From: Deltaproteobacteria bacterium
GTDB lineage: Bacteria; Desulfobacterota; Desulfobacteria; Desulfobacterales; UBA5852
Length of the DNA: 64,000 nucleotides
Assembly (NCBI GenBank): GCA_020444045.1
Contig: JAHLLS010000011.1
Span: 105,196-169,195 of the forward strand
Reading direction: 5' to 3'
Shown here piece by piece: positions 1 to 7,615 of this stretch. A program made the translations under genes and the position numbers. Each line of letters starts with the position of its first letter. Position 1 is the first letter of the stretch. The notes beneath the pieces were generated by a model. That model did not search any database. It was not told where the DNA came from and worked only from the letters and a program-made list of their open reading frames with translations.

Positions 1-572
1 ATAGGATCAAAAGTGTGGATCAGTTCCAGCAGGCTTTCAACGTGTTCAACAGGGGCTTCCGCCGTTGCCGCAATCTGCTCCAGGGGAACATCCAGATAGC
101 CGTCTTTGTTGAGGTTGCCAATGATCAAACTGCCGATTTCGCGGTCTTTATCTTCCGGCAGGCTCATGGCCAACTGCCAGATCAGGTGGTCGTCAAGGGA
201 TTCTTTTTTGGATACGAAAGCCTCATAACGCGGTGCATCCCGGTTCTCGGATTCGTAGCTGGTGCGGCCGACCGAATTGTATTCGTCCAGATAGTTGCTC
301 CAGTCGATATCGTCCGATATTTTTTCTTCGACCGTGACTTCCTTGGCGGTCATTTCGGCTTCAGGGGGCGTGTCGGCTGCCGGTTCTTCCGTCCGCTCCT
401 CCGGGAGTGAGTCCTGAACCTCTTCCAGAGCAGGGTTTTCCTCCAGTTCCTGGTTGACGGTTTCCAGAAGCTCCAACCGCGATAACTGCAGAAGCTTGAT
501 CGCCATCTGGAGCTGTGGTGTCATGATGAGTTGCTGGGTGAGTTTCAGCTGCTGTCTGAGTTCGAGTGCCAT
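1..572 (-). CDS. rpoN: RNA polymerase sigma-54 factor RpoN, N-terminal part (runs off the window)
   Basis: This is the first ~190 codons of sigma-54, which directs RNA polymerase to -24/-12 promoters and needs an AAA+ activator to open them. The protein starts MALELRQQLKLTQQL and continues with the glutamine/leucine-rich region I that contacts activators (QLIMTPQLQMAIKLLQ). An acidic region II rich in Glu, Pro and Thr follows, then the start of the core-binding domain. The ATG lies 2 bp after the lptB stop, so it is cotranscribed with lptB, an order common in proteobacteria. The C-terminal HTH and RpoN box lie outside the window. Two sigma-54 activators elsewhere in the window make it relevant to the pilus locus. 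Confidence 0.95.
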   Translation of the reverse strand, partial: MALELRQQLKLTQQLIMTPQLQMAIKLLQLSRLELLETVNQELEENPALEEVQDSLPEERTEEPAADTPPEAEMTAKEVTVEEKISDDIDWSNYLDEYNSVGRTSYESENRDAPRYEAFVSKKESLDDHLIWQLAMSLPEDKDREIGSLIIGNLNKDGYLDVPLEQIAATAEAPVEHVESLLELIHTFDP

Positions 573-573
573 A

Positions 574-1296
574 TTATAAGTGGAATTCGTCTCCTAAATA
601 GATCTTGCGGGCCGTCTTGCTGGCGATGATTTTTTCGGGCGGACCGAACTCGATCACCTGCCCCTCATTCAAAATGTAGGCCCGATCGCAAACTTCCAGC
701 GTTTCCCTTACGTTGTGATCTGAAATCAGTACACCGATACCACGTGTGCGCAAATGTTTGATAATGTTTTTGATATCGATTACCGCGAGCGGGTCGACAC
801 CGGCAAAAGGTTCATCCAGCAGCATAAAGGCCGGATTCGTCGCCAGGGCGCGGGATATTTCCAGGCGGCGTTTTTCCCCACCTGAAAGAACCTCTGCGCG
901 CTGTTTCGCAAGATGCGGAATCCCCAACTCCTCCAATAGCATATCGGCCCGCTGATGCATTTCGTCCCGGCTCAGCGGCAGCGTCTCAAGGATCGCCATG
1001 AGATTGTCGCGCACCGATAATTTGCGAAAGACCGACGTTTCCTGGGGGAGGTAGCCGATGCCTTTGCGGGCACGGATGTACATGGGTTCCCGGGTAACCT
1101 CCTCGTCATCGATGCGCACGGTTCCCGAATCCGGCGTCACCATTCCGATCGTCAGGTAAAACGTGGTGGTTTTGCCGGCACCGTTGGGTCCAAGTAGACC
1201 GACCACCACGCCACTCTCTACTGACATACTTACATCGTTAACGACTTTTCGTCCACCGTAGTTTTTTTTCAGGTTTTCAATTGCCAGTATCGCCAT
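574..1296 (-). CDS. lptB: LPS export ABC transporter ATP-binding protein LptB
   Basis: This is the cytoplasmic ATPase that powers LptFG extraction of lipopolysaccharide from the inner membrane. The 240 residues are full length for the family. Visible motifs are Walker A GPNGAGKT (36-43), Q-loop Gln85, signature LSGGE (138-142), Walker B MLLDEP with D161/E162, and H-loop His194. It sits between lptA (69 bp upstream) and rpoN (2 bp downstream), the usual lptC-lptA-lptB-rpoN order. The permease genes lptF/lptG are not in the window. Confidence 0.97.
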   Translation of the reverse strand: MAILAIENLKKNYGGRKVVNDVSMSVESGVVVGLLGPNGAGKTTTFYLTIGMVTPDSGTVRIDDEEVTREPMYIRARKGIGYLPQETSVFRKLSVRDNLMAILETLPLSRDEMHQRADMLLEELGIPHLAKQRAEVLSGGEKRRLEISRALATNPAFMLLDEPFAGVDPLAVIDIKNIIKHLRTRGIGVLISDHNVRETLEVCDRAYILNEGQVIEFGPPEKIIASKTARKIYLGDEFHL

Positions 1297-1365
1297 AATC
1301 GTAATTATCTGCGTTCAATCGTTCGGCCATCTTATTCTTGGGGCCGTGTGGGAGTCCTGAGGCGT

Positions 1366-1935
1366 TCAGTCAGCATCCTTGCTGTTCGGGAAAAAAACGG
1401 CTTCGACACGCCCTTTCGGACTACTTTCAACAGTAATGCGATCCTTCGCCCTGTAAAGCGTGATCTTGGATCCGCGGATGGTGTTTTTGCCATCCACAAC
1501 CGTTGCGTTGTCACCCGTCAGGATCAGGGTCTCGTTGTCGGTGGAATAACGCGCTTTGTCCGATGTCGCGGTGCGCCCATCGAATAAGATGACCACGTTG
1601 CCACTGGCTTCGATGTCCTGAATACGGGAGTTGCCACCCTGGGGCGAGGCTTGCTCACCGGCGTCGTCCTTGTACCAGGCTTTAAGTTTCTCGGATGTAA
1701 TGACGGTTGTGCCCTGAACAACCTTTACGTTGCCCGTAAATAAAAACGTACGATTACGGTTGTCGACATCCAGCTGGTCTGCCGCGATTTGGATCTGCTC
1801 CTTGCTGTTCAAGGGGGAGGAAAGGGGGCTTTGCTGCGCCTGAAGTCCCTCGACCCCGATCAGTAAAAAGAGGCATAATCCGATCCAAACCGATTTTAAT
1901 CGATTGCGCCTAAAAAAGCGATGCATTTTCTTCAC
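1366..1935 (-). CDS. lptA: LPS transport periplasmic protein LptA
   Basis: LptA forms the periplasmic beta-jellyroll bridge that carries LPS from LptC to LptD. The 189-residue product has an N-terminal signal peptide: a basic start, a hydrophobic stretch around residues 16-30, and a probable cut after GLQA. An OstA-like domain follows, with typical phrases such as IQIAADQLDVDNRNRTFLFTGNV. The start is GTG with a Shine-Dalgarno AAGGGGA six bases upstream. It overlaps the end of lptC by 26 bp, suggesting translational coupling. Confidence 0.9.
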   Translation of the reverse strand: MKKMHRFFRRNRLKSVWIGLCLFLLIGVEGLQAQQSPLSSPLNSKEQIQIAADQLDVDNRNRTFLFTGNVKVVQGTTVITSEKLKAWYKDDAGEQASPQGGNSRIQDIEASGNVVILFDGRTATSDKARYSTDNETLILTGDNATVVDGKNTIRGSKITLYRAKDRITVESSPKGRVEAVFFPNSKDAD

Positions 1936-2488
1936 TGAAGGTCCCCTTTACCATGCCCTTTAAAACGGCGGTTTCCGACTCCAAATCGACGGTCATTGTG
2001 TCGGCCTGCAGCTTGAATGCCTGCCCTGTGATCGTGACGGGCACCGGAACGTTGATTTTCCGGTTGACGTGATCATACAGGATCGTTTCCGCCTCAAGTT
2101 GATAGTCCGCATCCTGAACGATAACATTGCCCGAGATTTCAATATCGTTTGTTTCGGTGTCAAGCTGGCCCTGACGACCTTTTACCATTACCTCCCGGTC
2201 ATTTTCCAGAAAGAACGATACCCGCACGTCATCAAATAATGCTTTTTTGGCGCTATCACTGTATTGGGCGGAAGCCGCTTCCAGGCTCCACTCCTTGCGA
2301 CCGTCTTTGACGGCCGTATGCTGGATTTCACCGATGGAAATGTCCGTGCCCGCGGGAATGGCGTCCACCAATTTGGCGGGATTTTCGGAAAATTCCCGGT
2401 ATTTCAAAAAAACAGTGATCAGCAGGCCAAACATCAGGGCAATGCCAATCACCAGAATTCCTGCCAATAGTCGTTTCGAGGGCAACAT
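1910..2488 (-). CDS. lptC: LPS export system protein LptC
   Basis: LptC is the bitopic inner-membrane protein that hands LPS from LptBFG to LptA. The 192-residue product has one N-terminal membrane segment (about residues 8-27) and a periplasmic OstA-like beta domain containing repeated SGNVIVQ-type strands. It is first in the run lptC-lptA-lptB-rpoN. The upstream genes often seen in this cluster (kdsC, kdsD) are absent here. A short AGGGG precedes the ATG. Confidence 0.88.
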   Translation of the reverse strand: MLPSKRLLAGILVIGIALMFGLLITVFLKYREFSENPAKLVDAIPAGTDISIGEIQHTAVKDGRKEWSLEAASAQYSDSAKKALFDDVRVSFFLENDREVMVKGRQGQLDTETNDIEISGNVIVQDADYQLEAETILYDHVNRKINVPVPVTITGQAFKLQADTMTVDLESETAVLKGMVKGTFSEENASLF

Positions 2489-3015
2489 GACCCCTAATCC
2501 CCGGCGAAACCGCCTGATCGTATCTTCGAAGGTGAAATCGGCACCCGAATCTTACACGGACACCGGGCCTGATTTTCGATGGGCGGTTTCGGTGCGCATG
2601 GGGTCTGATGAAAGCGGCGGCAAGCTCGCCGGATTCCATCGGATGAAAAGCTGAACGGGAAGGCCCCACCTATTGTAAGTACGCCATCGAATGGCACCGC
2701 AACCCCAGCAACCGCAACAACGTCAATTCAACCTGTCCCTGCCTGATATTCTATTCGTCAGCAATCCCTGGTTTTGATCCGGGGGCGCTGTTTCGTGAAT
2801 GGGGTTAGGGACTGTTTGCCATGGTTCGGAATGTGCCGGGAGGTATGTTGCCCGGGGGCTTCCCAGTGGCGCGCAACCCCCTGCGTCAGGGGCCGAAAAG
2901 TGATCGAAGCTCACCTTTACCCCGTGGGGTAGCAAAAGTCAAGAATCGAAACTTTGCCTTGATTATCGATACGTTACCTGTTAGCGTATCGCGATAAAAT
3001 TAACCTCTAAACGGT
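2489..3015. other. Divergent intergenic region lptC / M23 peptidase
   Basis: These 527 bases lie between two divergent genes and should hold promoters for both. No credible coding sequence was found on either strand; the open frames have no family resemblance or good ribosome sites. A 7-bp inverted repeat, CGATACG at 2967-2973 and CGTATCG at 2985-2991 with an 11-base spacer, lies 25 bases before the peptidase start and could be a regulator site. A smaller repeat (CCGGG/CCCGG, 2836-2855) is also present. Confidence 0.5.
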
Positions 3016-4398
3016 GTGAAACGCGTGAAATCGAAACAGAAAATGACATTTCGTTGGGTGCTCCTTATTGTGCTCTTGGTGCCGCTGATCGTGGCGGGTG
3101 GATTTATTGTCTTGCGATTGGAAGGCCATGCCCCCCAGGTGGCCCATGACCTGGCGGAGCCTTTCGTGGGTGCGCCACGGGAAATCGTGCTGGATATTAC
3201 CGAGCGTGGCCGTGGCTTGCAGACCATTCGTGTTTCGGTTGTCCAGGGCGGACGCGAAACCCTTTTGGAGGAACTTGATTTTGACGGGTCAATGCTATGG
3301 GCCGGCAGCGGCATATTGACGCATCGTCTTCCATTAACACTGGATGCACGTGCATTGTCGCTGGAAGAGGGTGACGCCCTGATGCGTATTGAAGTCCGCG
3401 ACTATTCCTGGCGGAATTGGTGGCACGGGAACCTTACGGTAACCGAGTTGCCGCTGTTGGTGGATACACGTGCTCCGCAAATCGAGGTTCTCAGTCGACA
3501 GCACTATGTCAACCAGGGGGGGGGCGGGGCCGTCGTTTACCGGTTAACGGAATCCTGCGCGTCTCACGGCGTCGAGGTCGGCGGTCACTTCTACCCGGGT
3601 TTCCCGGCCGGGGGCAAAGACCCCAAGACGATGATCGCTTTTTTCGCCGTGTCCTATGACCAGGGACCCGACACGGCGGTTCTGGCATCGGCGACGGATT
3701 TTGCAGGTAATCAAACGAAGATGGGGTTCCATTGCCGCATTCGGGCCAAATCGTTTCGCAAGGACGTCCTCAATATTTCGGATGCCTTTATCAGCACCCG
3801 CATGGTACCCTTGCTGGCCGCGGCGGGACAAAGTGAAACCGACCTGGCAAAGGTTTTTCTGGCAGTCAATCGTGACATGCGTCAAGCCAATTACGATGTG
3901 TTGACCGGTCTCGGAAAGCAGACCATTCCCGAAAAACTGTGGCAAGGTTCCTTCCTGCGGCTGCCCAAATCGGCCAACCGCGCTCAATTTGCCGACCACC
4001 GGGTTTACCGCTACAAAGGAGAGGTGGTTGACCGCCAGGTACATCTGGGGGCGGATCTGGCTTCCATCCAGCAGTCTCCGGTTCCGGCCGCCAACAGTGG
4101 GCGCGTGGTTTTCGCGGAAAATGTGGGGATTTATGGCAACACCGTGGTGCTTGATCATGGATTTGGCCTGTTCAGCCTTTACGCCCATTTGAGCGCGATA
4201 AAAGTTCAAACCGGTGATAGGGTCGACAAGGGTGACACCATTGGACAAACCGGTGTCACCGGGCTGGCGGTGGGCGACCATCTGCATTTCGGCATGATGG
4301 TGCATGATACCTTTGTCAACCCAATCGAGTGGTGGGATGACCATTGGATCAATGACAACATTCTTACCAAGCTGAAGTTGGTGGAACCGTTGTCCTGA
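3016..4398 (+). CDS. Membrane-anchored M23 (LytM-type) peptidase
   Basis: This is probably a cell-wall endopeptidase acting from the inner membrane on peptidoglycan cross-links. The 460-residue product has a basic N-terminus and one membrane helix (about residues 12-33), then a ~290-residue periplasmic region with beta-sandwich-like segments. It ends in a C-terminal M23 domain. The zinc ligands are visible as H343-x3-D347 (HLGAD) and the HLHFG motif (H422, H424), so the domain looks catalytically complete. The start is GTG with no clear ribosome site, so the exact N-terminus is uncertain. It is alone on its strand until the DUF39 gene 127 bp downstream. Confidence 0.88.
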   Translation: MKRVKSKQKMTFRWVLLIVLLVPLIVAGGFIVLRLEGHAPQVAHDLAEPFVGAPREIVLDITERGRGLQTIRVSVVQGGRETLLEELDFDGSMLWAGSGILTHRLPLTLDARALSLEEGDALMRIEVRDYSWRNWWHGNLTVTELPLLVDTRAPQIEVLSRQHYVNQGGGGAVVYRLTESCASHGVEVGGHFYPGFPAGGKDPKTMIAFFAVSYDQGPDTAVLASATDFAGNQTKMGFHCRIRAKSFRKDVLNISDAFISTRMVPLLAAAGQSETDLAKVFLAVNRDMRQANYDVLTGLGKQTIPEKLWQGSFLRLPKSANRAQFADHRVYRYKGEVVDRQVHLGADLASIQQSPVPAANSGRVVFAENVGIYGNTVVLDHGFGLFSLYAHLSAIKVQTGDRVDKGDTIGQTGVTGLAVGDHLHFGMMVHDTFVNPIEWWDDHWINDNILTKLKLVEPLS

Positions 4399-4525
4399 AT
4401 CCGTCGCGGCACAGGTATTTTTAGCTTACGACCAGGCGGAGCTTGTTTTCTGATCGAGGGATCATGCGGGGGACAAGCGCCGGTTATCGAGGGGATAGAA
4501 CCGAAGAGGGGGGCTTGCGCAAAGC

Positions 4526-5695
4526 ATGCGGAAATATAAGGTCACCAAAACCTACGCCGAAATCAACCAGAAGATCAAGTCAGGTGAAGTCGTGGTGGTT
4601 ACGGCGGAGGAAATGATTGATATCGTCCGGGACGAAGGCGCCGAAGAGGCGGCACGCCAAGTGGATGTCGTTACGACGGGGACGTTTGCCCCCATGTGCT
4701 CTTCCGGCGCCTTCATAAACTTCGGGCATGCCGCGCCGGGCATCAAGGCCTCGCGGGTGTGGTTCAACAATGTGCCGGCGTATGGCGGCATCGCTGCCGT
4801 GGATTGTTATCTCGGTGTCACCGAGCCCTGCGAAGACGACCCCCTCAACCGCGTCTACCCGGGGGAATTTCGGTACGGTGGTGGTCATGTCATTCAGGAT
4901 CTCGTGGCCGGCAAGGCCGTCCACCTGAAAGCCACCGGATACGGCACGGATTGCTATCCGCGAAAAAGTCTGGAAAAAGAGGTCACCCTCAAGGATCTTC
5001 CCTATGCGTCGCTATTCAACCCGCGCAATGGTTATCAAAATTATAACTGCGCCGTCAACTGCTCGAAAAAAACGATTTATACCTACATGGGAGCGCTCAA
5101 ACCGCGTTTGGCCAATGCCAATTTCTGTTCGGCCGGTCAATTGAGTCCATTATTTAACGATCCTTACTATAAGACCATCGGAATCGGCACCCGGATTTTT
5201 CTGGGCGGCGGTGTCGGGTATGTCGCCGGGGCGGGGACCCAGCATAAGCCGTCCGCCCAACGCACTCCGAAAGGCGTTCCGGTGACACCGGCCGGGACGA
5301 TCAGCGTAACGGGCGATCTGAAACGGATGAGCGCCAAGTGGCTTGTGGGCGCCAGCATTCAGGGCTACGGCTGTTCACTTTCAGTCGGCCTGGGCGTGCC
5401 CATTCCCATACTCAATGAGGAAATGGCGGGTTATACGGGGGTCTCGGACGAGGACCTCTTTACGCCGATTGTCGACTACAGTCACGACTACCCGAACGGC
5501 ACCGGCAAAACGCTGGGCCAGGCAAGCTATGCCGAGCTCAGGGCGGGGTCCATCCAACTGGATGGCAACACCATCCAGGCGATACCGCTTTCCAGCATGG
5601 TCAGGGCGCGTGAAATTGCGGCCATGTTGAAGGAGTGGATCACCAAAGGGAAATTTTACATCGGCGAACCCCAGGCCACTTTGCCGCCCAATTGA
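4526..5695 (+). CDS. DUF39 homocysteine biosynthesis protein (L-aspartate semialdehyde sulfurtransferase type)
   Basis: DUF39 proteins of methanogens and sulfate reducers make homocysteine by adding sulfur directly to aspartate semialdehyde, bypassing O-acylhomoserine. The 389-residue product is full length for the bacterial form, which lacks the C-terminal CBS domains found in archaeal homologues. Several cysteines sit in conserved-looking contexts: MCSSGAF (C58), AVDCYLG (C94), and GTDCYPRK (C143, in the region of the proposed sulfur-carrying Cys). A purine-rich GAGGGGGG precedes the ATG. The NIL/ferredoxin partner often linked to DUF39 is not next to it, so it may lie elsewhere in the genome. 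Confidence 0.85.
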   Translation: MRKYKVTKTYAEINQKIKSGEVVVVTAEEMIDIVRDEGAEEAARQVDVVTTGTFAPMCSSGAFINFGHAAPGIKASRVWFNNVPAYGGIAAVDCYLGVTEPCEDDPLNRVYPGEFRYGGGHVIQDLVAGKAVHLKATGYGTDCYPRKSLEKEVTLKDLPYASLFNPRNGYQNYNCAVNCSKKTIYTYMGALKPRLANANFCSAGQLSPLFNDPYYKTIGIGTRIFLGGGVGYVAGAGTQHKPSAQRTPKGVPVTPAGTISVTGDLKRMSAKWLVGASIQGYGCSLSVGLGVPIPILNEEMAGYTGVSDEDLFTPIVDYSHDYPNGTGKTLGQASYAELRAGSIQLDGNTIQAIPLSSMVRAREIAAMLKEWITKGKFYIGEPQATLPPN

Positions 5696-5749
5696 CACTA
5701 GGCCCTTCCAAGGGCATGAACCGGACGGTCTGCCACAACACCATCGAAC

Positions 5750-6337
5750 ATGAGTGACGCCTATCGCGCTTTTATTGCTCTGCCATTGCCCCGCCAGGTA
5801 ATCGCCTACCTTTCCAAGGTGCAGCATTGCCTGGCGGCCGAAGGCATCCGCGCCAGGTGGGTGCGGCCGGAAGGGATGCACCTGACGTTGAAATTTATCG
5901 GCCGTCTGGCGCCGGAGAGGATTCCGGCGGTTGATGCGGTGCTGGACAGGGCAGCCGCCCACTATTCACCGCTTCAGCTGACGGCGCTGGGGCTGGGGGG
6001 GTTTCCGAATCGACGCCGTCCGCGTGTTTTATGGGTGGGCATCAGTGGTGAAACGCAGCAATTGGAGCGGCTTCAGCAGGATATTGATACCGGATTGGCG
6101 GCACTCGGGTGGCCAGGCGAAAAACGGTCCTTCAAAGGCCATTTGACGTTGGCCCGTGCCCGGGGGCGCCGTCCTTTTGAAGGTAATATCGAACCGATTG
6201 TCGCGCAGTGCGCGCCACGAGCGCCGTTTGCTTTTGTGGCCGACAAACTGACCCTGTATCGCAGCCGTTTGCGACCGGAGGGCGCGGTTTACGATATCTG
6301 CAGTCAGCGGGTCTTGAACCGTTTGGCAGAGGAATAG
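5750..6337 (+). CDS. thpR: RNA 2',3'-cyclic phosphodiesterase ThpR (LigT family)
   Basis: This 2H phosphoesterase opens 2',3'-cyclic RNA ends, and in vitro ligates 2'-5' tRNA halves. The 195-residue length fits the family. The two catalytic HxTx motifs are HLTL at H44 and HLTL at H131, each followed by the expected hydrophobic strand (HLTLKFIG, HLTLARAR). It begins 54 bp after the DUF39 gene and ends 145 bp before recA, so it may be read from the same promoter as the former. Confidence 0.93.
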   Translation: MSDAYRAFIALPLPRQVIAYLSKVQHCLAAEGIRARWVRPEGMHLTLKFIGRLAPERIPAVDAVLDRAAAHYSPLQLTALGLGGFPNRRRPRVLWVGISGETQQLERLQQDIDTGLAALGWPGEKRSFKGHLTLARARGRRPFEGNIEPIVAQCAPRAPFAFVADKLTLYRSRLRPEGAVYDICSQRVLNRLAEE

Positions 6338-6449
6338 CCCGATGCCGCTGGCGCAAGACGCCCTATTGATCTTTTCGCCCGCCCGATCGTCCTTCGATGA
6401 GGGCTGCGGCGGGTTGCGTTGCACGTAAGATGTTTCATACCACATATCA

Positions 6450-6468
6450 ATGATGGTCTGTCCATCAT
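6450..6468. repeat. Inverted repeat in the recA leader
   Basis: ATGATGG and CCATCAT form a perfect 7-bp inverted repeat with the 5-base spacer TCTGT. It ends 5 bases before the AGGAGG ribosome site of recA. It may be an operator for a LexA-type repressor or a small hairpin affecting ribosome access. It does not match a LexA box I can name with confidence. Confidence 0.5.
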
Positions 6469-6482
6469 ACCAGGAGGAATTT

Positions 6483-7514
6483 ATGGCGAGTACACCGGAT
6501 AAAGAGAAAGCTGTGGCGTCGGCAATGACCCAGATTGAACGCCAGTTCGGCAAAGGCTCCATCATGCGGCTGGGGTCGCAGGAAGTCGTTAAAATTCCTG
6601 CTGTGTCCACAGGTTCTCTGGCGCTCGACAAGGCGTTGGGGATCGGTGGATTCCCACGGGGGCGCGTTATTGAAATATACGGGCCGGAATCCAGCGGCAA
6701 GACCACGCTGGCGCTGCATGCTGTGGCAGAATTCCAGAAACAAGGCGGCATCGCGGCTTTCATCGATGCGGAACATGCGCTGGATACAAACTACGCCCGC
6801 AATCTGGGTGTCAACTGTGACGAACTGCTCGTCTCCCAGCCGGATACGGGGGAACAGGCTCTCGAAATCGCGGACATGCTGGTGCGAAGCGGCGCGGTCG
6901 ACATCATTGTCATCGATTCGGTGGCGGCGCTTGTGCCGCGGGCAGAAATCGAAGGCGAGATGGGGGATTCCCACATGGGGCTCCAGGCGCGCCTCATGTC
7001 GCAGGCCTTGCGCAAGCTGACCGGCACGATTGGTAAAACCAAGACGTCGGTTATTTTCATCAACCAAATCCGCATGAAGATCGGGATTGTCTTCGGCAAT
7101 CCCGAAACCACCACCGGCGGGAATGCCTTGAAGTTTTATGCGTCCCTGCGTCTCGATATCCGTCGGATCGGTGCCATCAAGGAAGGCCAGGAAGTCACCG
7201 GCAACCGCACGCGTGTCCGTGTGGTCAAAAATAAGATGGCGCCGCCCTTCCAGGAAGCCGAATTCGACATTACCTATGGTGAGGGTATTTCCAAAACCGG
7301 CGAAATACTGGATGTCGGCGTTGAATGCGGCATCATCGACAAAAGCGGGTCGTGGTACTCCTACAAGGGTGAGCGGATCGGGCAGGGGCGGGCGAATGTG
7401 AAAAGCTTTTTTGCCGACAACCAGGATATTTACGAGGAGGCACTGCACAGCATCCGCCAGAAAATGGGATTCGAAGATGCTCCGGAAACGGCGGCTGCCG
7501 AGTCCGATAGCTGA
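6483..7514 (+). CDS. recA: Recombinase RecA
   Basis: RecA forms ATP-dependent filaments on single-stranded DNA for strand exchange and triggers LexA self-cleavage. The 343-residue product has Walker A GPESSGKT at 67-74, the KGSIMRLG segment, and the L2 region around [20 protein letters not shown]. The start is fixed by AGGAGG seven bases before the ATG. An in-frame ATG 33 bp upstream lies inside the leader inverted repeat and is unlikely to be used. The C-terminal tail is acidic as usual. The recX gene often found directly downstream is missing; alaS follows after 101 bp. Confidence 0.98.
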   Translation: MASTPDKEKAVASAMTQIERQFGKGSIMRLGSQEVVKIPAVSTGSLALDKALGIGGFPRGRVIEIYGPESSGKTTLALHAVAEFQKQGGIAAFIDAEHALDTNYARNLGVNCDELLVSQPDTGEQALEIADMLVRSGAVDIIVIDSVAALVPRAEIEGEMGDSHMGLQARLMSQALRKLTGTIGKTKTSVIFINQIRMKIGIVFGNPETTTGGNALKFYASLRLDIRRIGAIKEGQEVTGNRTRVRVVKNKMAPPFQEAEFDITYGEGISKTGEILDVGVECGIIDKSGSWYSYKGERIGQGRANVKSFFADNQDIYEEALHSIRQKMGFEDAPETAAAESDS

Positions 7515-7615
7515 CAAATGGGTTGCACCCGGTGCGATTCGAAACACCATCACAAGGCGTCTATCGGCCCTTGACGATAGGCCGAACGGCCTCCGGACGA
7601 TGAGGAGAAATAGGA

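Noticed and set aside
2489..3015. Remnant kdsC or kdsD gene upstream of lptC
   Set aside because: None of the six frames shows the HAD or sugar-isomerase motifs; the area looks non-coding.
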